This document shows positions 1 to 4,845 of a stretch of 5,442 nucleotides of DNA, one piece after another. Source of the stretch: Bacillota bacterium (GTDB taxonomy: Bacteria; Bacillota; Bacilli; Lactobacillales; Enterococcaceae). The notes below the pieces were generated by a model. That model saw nothing but the letters and a program-made list of their open reading frames with translations. It was not told the origin of the DNA and did not search any database. The stretch is from positions 1-5,442 of the forward strand of contig JAEWFE010000303.1 in the NCBI GenBank assembly GCA_023389005.1. The letters are read 5' to 3'. Position numbers and translations under genes: made by a program. Numbering within the stretch: the stretch's first letter is position 1; each line of letters starts with the position of its first letter.

Positions 1-40
1 ATAATTTTGCTTGCAATTTTTATAAAGAAAGGAATTACCC

Positions 41-757
41 ATGGCTATCTATCTCATCGAAACACAGCAAAACAGTGATTCTATCTTGAAAAATCTATTA
101 ATTCAATTGTTACGTCATCAAAAAGAAGCACTAATCCAATATAAACAAACTGATTTTTTATTAGCCAATCTTCCGCAATCAGAAAGCGTAAATCTTTATT
201 TTATCCCGATAAATATGGATGAAAAAAATCATTTACAGTTAATTGAGGATATTCATCGCTTGGATAGTAAAGGACAACTTGTACTCATTACCAACAATGA
301 TGCCAATAAAGTGACCTTGAAAACAAAATGGCCCTCTGCTGTTGTTCTTAATAAAAATGAATATTTCATGCGGTTTGCTTCTAATGTTGAAATGCAGGTG
401 AATTACTATTTTCAACGAAAGCGCCAAACAGGACAAAATAGCCTCATTATCAAAGATCGGTGTCGACTCATGAAAATTCCGTTAAAAAATATACGCTATA
501 TTGAATCTAACGGTATGCATAAAATACGTTTTGTCGGCCCCAACTTGCAGTATGAATTCTACTTGCCTTTAAATCAGGTTGAGGTGCTACATGAGGACTT
601 GTTACGGATTCATCGCTCATTTATCGTCAACAAACATGCCGTAAAAGATGTTAGTCGTGGCAAGCGCATTGTTCAATTAAAAGATAATACTTTACTACCT
701 CTTTCACGAACTTATTTTTCTGAAGTCATTAATGATTTAGAACAAGTCTGTCAATAA
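41..757 (+). CDS. LytTR-family regulator with degenerate receiver domain
   Basis: A 238-residue protein built like AgrA, FsrA and ComE: an N-terminal receiver-like half (about 1-122) and a C-terminal LytTR DNA-binding domain (about 134-235). The LytTR half is well kept. H160, N197 (in RSFIVNKH) and R223 (in PLSRTYF) fall where AgrA has its DNA-contacting His, Asn and Arg, so it probably binds promoter DNA. The receiver half looks inactive. The stretch NLYFIPIN places proline 56 where AgrA has the phosphorylated Asp (YFLDI), and the N-terminal acidic cluster reads IETQ instead of the expected EDD. A Thr (LITN, T84) and a Lys (NKNE, K105) remain at plausible places. AAAGGAA lies 6 bases before the ATG. 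No histidine kinase or signal peptide gene is in view, although the gene sits at the window edge. Its targets are unknown. Family assignment is secure; phosphorylation-independent action is inference. Confidence 0.9.
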   Translation: MAIYLIETQQNSDSILKNLLIQLLRHQKEALIQYKQTDFLLANLPQSESVNLYFIPINMDEKNHLQLIEDIHRLDSKGQLVLITNNDANKVTLKTKWPSAVVLNKNEYFMRFASNVEMQVNYYFQRKRQTGQNSLIIKDRCRLMKIPLKNIRYIESNGMHKIRFVGPNLQYEFYLPLNQVEVLHEDLLRIHRSFIVNKHAVKDVSRGKRIVQLKDNTLLPLSRTYFSEVINDLEQVCQ

Positions 758-1049
758 TTTTTGTTAATTAAGCAATTTTATTTGTCGTTTAGGAAATTCG
801 CTTTCATTTTATGATTTTTCAAATATAATAATACTTGTATTTTGTTTGTGGGATTTAAGAAAAGGTCTTTAGAAAATTTATTCTCTTCATTTGTTTTATG
901 TCAAACTCATCTCCCCCATTCTCAGTGAGTAAGTACATTCCCTATTTTTATTGACTTTTTCATTGGTTAGTAGCAATTACCTGTTTGATGGAAGGATAGT
1001 ATCAAAAAACATGTATGATTCATAACTGTGTTCACGCAAAATACACAAA
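758..1049. other. Gene-free stretch after the LytTR gene
   Basis: About 290 very AT-rich bases with no ORF I can support on either strand. The longest ATG ORFs are 18 codons (898-954 on +, another on the minus strand) and lack ribosome binding sites. A perfect TATAAT at 824-829 could be a -10 box, but its best -35 (CTTTCA, 801-806) matches only half of the consensus. Small odd palindromes occur at 921-929, 995-1003 and 1014-1024. The stretch ends at a + strand terminator, so it is either a long 3' untranslated region or holds a small RNA. Confidence 0.5.
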
Positions 1050-1077
1050 GGCTGGTTATTTAATCAGTCTTTTTTTT
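1050..1077 (+). terminator. Rho-independent terminator, + strand
   Basis: GGCTGGTT and AATCAGTC form an 8-bp stem (two G-T wobbles) around the loop ATTT, followed directly by eight T. The U tract is on the + strand only, so it ends a + strand transcript: that of the LytTR gene (stop 293 bases upstream) or of an RNA starting in the gap. Confidence 0.85.
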
Positions 1078-1082
1078 AGCCT

Positions 1083-1115
1083 AAAAAAGCCAAGAGTGAG
1101 ATTAACCCTTGACTT
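1083..1115 (-). terminator. Terminator of plsC
   Basis: Read on the minus strand, AAGTCAAGGGT and ACTCTTGGCTT form an 11-bp stem (two wobbles) with a 7-nt loop, running into six T (1088-1083). It begins 5 bases after the plsC stop codon. Confidence 0.85.
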
Positions 1116-1120
1116 TCCAC

Positions 1121-1753
1121 TTATTTTTTCTTCTTTTCTGGAATGAGGTATTTAAATTCTGGATTCACTTCATAATCTAATTGGTTAAAAGCCTTCATTA
1201 AACGTTCATCAACCATCGCAATTCCTGCTTTATCCGATTTTTTAACATCAGAAATATCAATTGGATCACCAAAACGAATAATGACCTTTTTACGCAAAAA
1301 TAATCCACCCAATGTTAATGGACCTTGATACACACAAGGCACGATACGTACTTTGGCCATTCTCGCTATGACTGTCATACCACCTTTTAGCTCTGAAGAA
1401 TAGCGACTACCAGAAGGAAACATGATTAAACTCAAATCCGTATTTTTCAACAATTTCACCGGCGTCTTAATGGCACTTGGTCCGGGCTTTTGACGGTTGA
1501 CTGGAAAAGCATTGGAATGAACCAAAATAAAGCGAATAATCGGATTTTTAAATAGCTCTTCTTTGGCCATAAATGCAAATTTTTTCGGTCTAGCCGCTAC
1601 AGCAAGGTACAAAGGATCCCACCAAGTACGATGAGGCGCAACCAAGATATAATTTTCATCTTGTGGTAATTTTTCTTTATTTTGAATTTCTAAATTGCCG
1701 TTAATGACAAAGAACAATACACGACAAAAGCCACGCATAAAACTAAAGAACAT
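1121..1753 (-). CDS. plsC: 1-acyl-sn-glycerol-3-phosphate acyltransferase
   Basis: Transfers a second acyl chain to lysophosphatidic acid, giving phosphatidic acid, the precursor of all membrane phospholipids; it works at the inner face of the membrane. The 210-residue length fits short bacterial PlsC proteins. The catalytic HX4D motif is HRTWWD (H41, D46), FPVNR (83-87) is the second block, and VPC (138-140) marks the fourth. The third block, classically FPEGTR, reads FPSGSR (112-117), so the Glu linked to glycerol phosphate binding is Ser; I believe this variant is common in streptococci and enterococci. The N-terminal 20 residues are hydrophobic, and the C-terminus ends in a lysine run (EKKKKK-like tail). 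AAAGGAGA (1761-1768) lies about 8 bases before the ATG. It is a single-gene unit with its own promoter and terminator, divergent from trmN6. Confidence 0.92.
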   Translation of the reverse strand: MFFSFMRGFCRVLFFVINGNLEIQNKEKLPQDENYILVAPHRTWWDPLYLAVAARPKKFAFMAKEELFKNPIIRFILVHSNAFPVNRQKPGPSAIKTPVKLLKNTDLSLIMFPSGSRYSSELKGGMTVIARMAKVRIVPCVYQGPLTLGGLFLRKKVIIRFGDPIDISDVKKSDKAGIAMVDERLMKAFNQLDYEVNPEFKYLIPEKKKK

Positions 1754-1786
1754 TTTTTGCTCTCCTTTTCTCTTCTTTTGTCTTTT

Positions 1787-1816
1787 AGTATAGCTTGTTT
1801 ATTAAGTTCTTGACAA
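1787..1816 (-). promoter_or_regulatory. Probable sigma-A promoter of plsC
   Basis: On the minus strand TTGTCA (1816-1811) and TATACT (1792-1787) are separated by 18 bases, each one mismatch from consensus, about 34 bases before the plsC start codon. The -35 sits inside the palindrome CTTGACAAG (1809-1817), which also gives TTGACA on the + strand, but there no good -10 follows at the right distance. Confidence 0.65.
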
Positions 1817-1828
1817 GTATTTTTTCCT

Positions 1829-1856
1829 TTTTCATTCCATTCATTCATAGTATAAT
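1829..1856 (+). promoter_or_regulatory. Probable promoter of trmN6-yazA
   Basis: A perfect -10 box TATAAT (1851-1856) is preceded by a weak -35 TTTTCA (1829-1834) with a 16-base spacer. Transcription would start near 1863 and leave a leader of about 100 nt before the trmN6 ATG. It lies back to back with the plsC promoter. Confidence 0.55.
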
Positions 1857-1874
1857 AGTTCGTGAAAAGAAGCG

Positions 1875-1886
1875 ATTTGTACAAAT
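1875..1886. promoter_or_regulatory. Perfect 12-bp palindrome in the trmN6 leader
   Basis: ATTTGTACAAAT is a perfect dyad about 12 bases downstream of the predicted start site. Its place fits an operator, but I do not recognise a specific regulator, and short AT-rich palindromes arise by chance. Confidence 0.3.
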
Positions 1887-1964
1887 AACTGAACGAAATA
1901 AAGTAACAGATATTATTGCCTATTTTTAGTATGTAAACATTTTTAAAATAACTAAGGAGTAAAA

Positions 1965-2714
1965 ATGTCAGAAAGAATAAATTTATTACCTAACGAACGG
2001 ATTGATCAATTATTTGCGGAAAATATCCAAATTATTCAAAGTCGCGAAGTTTTTTCGTTTTCATTGGATGCTGTTTTATTAGCTAATTTTCCGAATATTC
2101 CAAAGCGTGGGAAGATTGTAGATTTGTGTGCAGGAAATGGTGCGGTTGGCCTATTTGTTAGCCGTCATACGCAAGCTGAAATTATCCAAATTGAATTACA
2201 AGAGCGTCTGGCGGATATGGCTCAGCGCAGTATTCAACTAAATGGCTTGGCTGAGCAGATGACCGTCATTCAAGATGATTTGAAAAATGCACCCAAATAT
2301 CTTGGCCATGATGCAGTAGATTTAATATTATGCAATCCGCCTTATTTTAAAGATTTACCAACCAATCATAAAAATCCTAATGAACATCTTGCCATCGCGC
2401 GCCACGAGATTTACACCAATTTAGAAACGGTGATTCAAACGAGTGCGCATCTACTGAAGATGAATGGTCGTTTATGCCTCGTTCATCGTCCTGATCGCTT
2501 TTTAGAAGTGATTGAAACCATGCAGCAAGCTAAGATTATGCCAAAGAGGATTCAATTTATTTATCCAAAAGAAGGCAAAGAGGCGAATATTTTATTGGTT
2601 GAAGGGATTTATCAAGGAAAAAAAGACGGGCTGAAGGTTCTGCCACCCATCTATACTTATGATACAAACGGCGAATATACCCCTACGATAAAGAAGATGC
2701 TCTATGGAAAGTAA
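1965..2714 (+). CDS. trmN6: tRNA1(Val) adenine-37 N6-methyltransferase family
   Basis: A Rossmann-fold, SAM-dependent methyltransferase of the TrmN6/YfiC (B. subtilis YabB) family. In E. coli the family member methylates N6 of adenine 37 next to the anticodon of tRNA1(Val); the exact tRNA target here is inferred. The 249-residue length is normal. Visible motifs are the substrate-side block FSFSLDAVLLANF (30-42), SAM-binding motif I VDLCAGNGAVGLF (52-64), an acidic residue after strand 2 (E77) that should contact the SAM ribose, and the amino-methyltransferase signature NPPY (124-127), which holds the target amine. AAGGAG (1954-1959) lies 5 bases before the ATG. The last codons overlap the yazA start, so the two are surely cotranscribed. 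In B. subtilis the same pair is followed by rsmI; here it is not. Confidence 0.92.
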   Translation: MSERINLLPNERIDQLFAENIQIIQSREVFSFSLDAVLLANFPNIPKRGKIVDLCAGNGAVGLFVSRHTQAEIIQIELQERLADMAQRSIQLNGLAEQMTVIQDDLKNAPKYLGHDAVDLILCNPPYFKDLPTNHKNPNEHLAIARHEIYTNLETVIQTSAHLLKMNGRLCLVHRPDRFLEVIETMQQAKIMPKRIQFIYPKEGKEANILLVEGIYQGKKDGLKVLPPIYTYDTNGEYTPTIKKMLYGK

Positions 2715-2991
2715 AGTACATTATTTTTACGTTTTATTATGCAAAGATGACACGTTTTATGGTGGCTATACGACGAATCTGGCTCGCCGTTTAAATGAGC
2801 ATAATCAAGGCATCGGCGCAAAATATACCAAATTAGCTAAACGTCGCCCACTTCAGATGATTCATGCAGAATGTTTTGCTACCAGAAGTGAGGCCCAAAA
2901 AGCGGAGTATGCCTTTAAGCAATTGACACGCAGCCAAAAAGAAACCTATCTTCGTACACATCCTAGCGTAACATTACCTAATGAAGAGTAA
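2704..2991 (+). CDS. yazA: GIY-YIG nuclease domain protein, YazA/YhbQ type
   Basis: A 95-residue single-domain protein of the GIY-YIG superfamily, in the small subgroup that includes YazA, YhbQ and the nuclease domain of Slx1. The GIY and YIG equivalents are FYV (8-10) and YGGYT (19-23). R28/R29 and H33 sit in the following helix (LARRLNEHN), GAKYT (38-42) follows, and E68 (AEYAFK) is the expected metal-binding Glu, so the nuclease site looks complete. Family members are linked to DNA processing, but the role of the stand-alone proteins is poorly known. The ATG lies inside the trmN6 3' end (11-base overlap) with only a weak AAGAAG upstream, which points to translational coupling. The reading frame runs into a hairpin just after its stop codon. 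Confidence 0.9.
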   Translation: MESKVHYFYVLLCKDDTFYGGYTTNLARRLNEHNQGIGAKYTKLAKRRPLQMIHAECFATRSEAQKAEYAFKQLTRSQKETYLRTHPSVTLPNEE

Positions 2992-3036
2992 AAAATTCCC
3001 TCAATAAGTCTAATTTAGTCGGACTTATTGGGGGAA
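2990..3036 (-). terminator. Strong terminator of clc, shared hairpin with yazA
   Basis: TTCCCTCAATAAGTC (2996-3010) and GACTTATTGGGGGAA (3022-3036) form a 15-bp stem with one wobble and an 11-nt loop. On the minus strand it is followed by six T (2995-2990), making it the clc terminator, starting 9 bases after that gene's stop. On the + strand it follows yazA by 4 bases but has no U tract, so it should end yazA transcripts less well. The minus-strand U tract overlaps the yazA stop codon. Confidence 0.88.
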
Positions 3037-3044
3037 ATAATTGA

Positions 3045-4253
3045 TTAAAATTCTTTTTCGATTTTTTGTAGGCTGTAGATGCTGCGGTTTCCGTTACATA
3101 GATAACCAATCGCACAAACGATAAAGAAGTAAGGGATCGCATCAAAGCCAAATACTTCGGCACCGATAAAGATTGGCGCTAAGAAGGTATTCGTCGCACT
3201 ACCAAAGACGCTCGCAAAACCAAGTGCCGCCACAAAATCCACTGGCAAGCCAAAAATTCCGGCTAAAGCAGCCCCTAATGTAGAGCCAATCGCAAACATC
3301 GGTAGCACTTCCCCACCTTGGAAACCACAAGCTAGTGTCAGTGCGGTTAAAATCATTTTTAAGAACCAGTCATAAGGATAAATGGTCCCGCCGTGAAAAC
3401 TATCCACAATCAAATTCGTCCCTAAACTTGCATAGCGTCCATCGTGAAAAACAAATAATAAAACACTAACAATAATACCAACGATACCGATTCGCCATAC
3501 TGGATTAGGAAAATGATTGGTTAAAGTTAGCCGAGTTAAGCGCATCGTTCTTGCAAATAAATAACCGACTAAGCCAAAAATAATCCCTAAAATAACTAAG
3601 CGTACAATTAAAAACCAAGGCAGGCGATCATCTAATACTAAGTGATAGCTAAATTTACTTAGTCCTAAAAATTCTGAAGTAAAACTTGCGGTAAAAGAAG
3701 CAACCATCGTAGGAAGTAATACATCATAGGTTAAATGCCCTACTACTAAGACTTCCATCGCAAAAAATATCGCAGCAATAGGTGTCTGGAATAAACCGGC
3801 AAACCCTGAAGCCATCCCGATAACGATAAAACGTTTATAATTCATGCCTTGAAATTGACGACCAAATGCATGAGCCACCGTTGCCCCAATCTGTACCGCA
3901 ACACCTTCACGACCGGCCGAACCACCAAATAAATGGGTCAACCATGTTCCGCAGATTGCAAAAGGTACTAGACGTTTGGGTACTTTACTGACTTCTCCAT
4001 ACCCAGCTTTGAAAATTAACCCAATACCTAAGTGACTGTCTTTTCCGTATTTTAGTTGAATATGAACAAACAACATCCCTGCAAACCCTAGAAAAGGGAG
4101 TAAAATATGCTGATGTTGATGGAAAAATATGCTGATGTAGTCTAATACACGTCCAAATCCTGCATCCAATGCCCCAACAGATAACCCAATCAATACGCTT
4201 AAAATTAATACTAAGCCGACGTGTTTCATCTTTTCTAAAGAATACCCACGCAC
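3045..4253 (-). CDS. CLC-family anion transporter, CLC-F-like
   Basis: A 402-residue multi-spanning membrane protein of the CLC chloride channel/antiporter family, without cytoplasmic CBS domains. GSAGREGVAVQIG (111-123) carries the gating glutamate (E116). GREGV, rather than GKEGP, together with GGEV-P (313-318), fits the bacterial fluoride/proton antiporter branch (CLC-F), as far as I recall that family. The C-terminal SIYS places Y393 where the central tyrosine belongs. Two positions deviate: the anion-binding loop reads GIG (76-78), with Ile77 where CLC-Fs usually have Met and chloride CLCs have Ser, and L317 stands where GGEVTP would give Thr. The start is GTG, chosen because GAGGTG lies 6 bases upstream; the in-frame ATG at residue 9 (4229) lacks a good site. 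Fluoride is the likelier substrate; chloride or another halide remains possible. No crcB-type riboswitch lies upstream. Confidence 0.88.
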   Translation of the reverse strand: MRGYSLEKMKHVGLVLILSVLIGLSVGALDAGFGRVLDYISIFFHQHQHILLPFLGFAGMLFVHIQLKYGKDSHLGIGLIFKAGYGEVSKVPKRLVPFAICGTWLTHLFGGSAGREGVAVQIGATVAHAFGRQFQGMNYKRFIVIGMASGFAGLFQTPIAAIFFAMEVLVVGHLTYDVLLPTMVASFTASFTSEFLGLSKFSYHLVLDDRLPWFLIVRLVILGIIFGLVGYLFARTMRLTRLTLTNHFPNPVWRIGIVGIIVSVLLFVFHDGRYASLGTNLIVDSFHGGTIYPYDWFLKMILTALTLACGFQGGEVLPMFAIGSTLGAALAGIFGLPVDFVAALGFASVFGSATNTFLAPIFIGAEVFGFDAIPYFFIVCAIGYLCNGNRSIYSLQKIEKEF

Positions 4254-4259
4254 TCAAAA

Positions 4260-4265
4260 CACCTC
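4260..4265 (-). promoter_or_regulatory. Ribosome binding site that fixes the GTG start of clc
   Basis: GAGGTG read on the minus strand, 6 bases before GTG at 4253. It favours the GTG over the ATG eight codons further in, whose upstream sequence is only AGAAAAG. Confidence 0.7.
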
Positions 4266-4416
4266 ATTTTATTCAATTCTTTTTAATCTATTTTTTTCAC
4301 AAATGATAAAAAACTACACTCTGAATCATTACAGCTTTGCAAGCAAACTACACGAATTTCTCACCATTTCGGATTGTAGCTGATCGACCCTTCTCACAAC
4401 CTAATACTCTGTGTTC

Positions 4417-4526
4417 GGTAGCTAGACATTGTGAAATTCGCCCTCTCACTTGCAAAAATCTCCTTTCATCCGATTTTTTCAGTGGTAGGTAAACACTACA
4501 ATTTCTTCTAGGCTTTCCAAGCTGCC
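4417..4526. other. Nested hairpin 1 around the first module
   Basis: Successive arms close toward one loop: GGTAG (4417-4421) with CTGCC (4522-4526), CTAGA (4422-4426) with TCTAG (4507-4511), GAAATT (4433-4438) with AATTTC (4500-4505), then CACT (4447-4450) and AAAAATC (4454-4460) with GATTTTT (4472-4478) and AGTG (4481-4484). The loop is TCCTTTCATCC (4461-4471). Less regular than hairpin 2 but with the same inner plan. Confidence 0.6.
4433..4509. repeat. Module copy R1
   Basis: Aligns with R2 (4666-4740) at roughly 80% identity, without gaps over 4446-4485, where the offset is exactly 233. The block AAAATCTCCTTTCATCC (4455-4471) is identical in both. Differences concentrate in the stem arms and are mostly compensatory. 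Confidence 0.8.
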
Positions 4527-4568
4527 TCACAACCTAATTGACGGTGTAAATCGACTAGCTACTTCGGC

Positions 4569-4634
4569 ATAAGACATTCTCGTCTTGGAAAGTCTTTACT
4601 TCTCGGACTTTCCAGACGTGTTGGACAGTCTTAT
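4569..4634. other. Two-stage hairpin between the modules
   Basis: CGTCTTGGAAAGTC (4581-4594) pairs with GACTTTCCAGACG (4606-4618): 13 bp with one bulged T and an 11-nt loop. An outer stem ATAAGAC (4569-4575) with GTCTTAT (4628-4634) adds 7 bp. No T run follows on either strand, so it is not a standard terminator. Confidence 0.75.
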
Positions 4635-4641
4635 CCTTCTC

Positions 4642-4766
4642 GGTATCAATCAACTAAATACTCGGAAAATTCACCCTCCTGCTTAAGAAAATCTCCTTTC
4701 ATCCAATTTTCTTAGCAGTAGGTAACACATGAATTTTCTCGTATTTGACCAAGTTGATTGATAACC
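4642..4766. other. Nested hairpin 2 around the second module
   Basis: Four helices stack toward one loop: GGTATCAATCAACT (4642-4655) with AGTTGATTGATAACC (4752-4766), AAATAC (4656-4661) with GTATTT (4741-4746), GAAAATTCA (4665-4673) with TGAATTTTC (4730-4738), and CTGCTTAAGAAAAT (4679-4692) with ATTTTCTTAGCAG (4706-4718). About 42 pairs close on the loop CTCCTTTCATCCA (4693-4705). It is far longer than a terminator and has no flanking T run. Confidence 0.75.
4666..4740. repeat. Module copy R2
   Basis: Second copy of the 75-nt module, in the same orientation as R1. Its inner stem is nearly perfect, whereas R1 has one mismatch (C4453 facing T4479), so R2 may be the better preserved copy. Confidence 0.8.
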
Positions 4767-4806
4767 TTATGCTCGTAGCTGATCAAGTCGATTTACAACC
4801 TAATAT

Positions 4807-4833
4807 AAAAGGGATGCGATTTGCTCACATCCC
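4807..4833 (-). terminator. Terminator of efp
   Basis: On the minus strand GGGATGTG and CGCATCCC form an 8-bp stem (one wobble) with a 7-nt loop, then TTTT and ATATT. It starts 12 bases after the efp stop codon. The U tract is short, so read-through toward clc is possible. Confidence 0.75.
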
Positions 4834-4845
4834 ATTTTCTCAGTA

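Larger units (their letters stand above)
4353..4804. repeat. Complex hairpin-rich intergenic repeat region
   Basis: This fills most of the 590-base gap between efp and clc, both on the minus strand. It contains two diverged 75-nt modules, a separate 13-bp hairpin, three exact copies of ACAACCTAAT (4396-4405, 4529-4538, 4795-4804), four copies of TTCTCG (4577, 4600, 4637, 4736) and long-range inverted repeats. The longest pairs GTAAATCGACT, AGCTAC and GCATAAG (4546-4573) with their complements in 4766-4796, about 24 bp, enclosing the second module and the hairpin. No ORF is supported: the 60-codon minus-strand frame through the first module is not kept in the second. I do not recognise the element. 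Candidates are a structured RNA, a BOX- or MITE-like palindromic repeat, or two fused copies of one. The strand of action is unknown, but minus would put it in the clc leader or efp read-through. Confidence 0.75.

Noticed and set aside
239..436. 65-codon minus-strand ORF opposite the LytTR gene
   Set aside because: It is antisense to a clear coding region, with no ribosome binding site and no recognisable product.
898..954. 18-codon + strand ORF (MSNSSPPFSV...) as a possible signal peptide gene near the AgrA-like regulator
   Set aside because: No ribosome binding site precedes the ATG, there is no processing motif, and its length is within chance expectation.
1810..1815. TTGACA as the -35 of trmN6
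   Set aside because: The only good -10 (1851-1856) is 35 bases away, and nothing -10-like occurs at 16-18 bases.
1690..1884. 64-codon minus-strand ORF across the plsC start
   Set aside because: It overlaps plsC in another frame and covers the promoter region, with no ribosome binding site.
3985..4257. 90-codon minus-strand ORF within clc
   Set aside because: It is an out-of-frame shadow of the clc coding sequence, with no independent start signal.
4254..4352. Fluoride (crcB) riboswitch upstream of clc
   Set aside because: The minus-strand leader is AT-rich and lacks the conserved GGCGAUGG-type and CUGAUGACUCC-type segments of that riboswitch.
4348..4530. 60-codon minus-strand ORF through module R1, with AAAGGAG in front of an internal GTG
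   Set aside because: It lies in the structured repeat. The equivalent frame in R2 is broken (a stop within a few codons), and the product resembles nothing known. The ribosome-binding-like sequence is part of the conserved loop.
4353..4804. CRISPR array
   Set aside because: The repeats are few, unequal in spacing and imperfect, with nested inverted symmetry. There are no regular repeat-spacer units.
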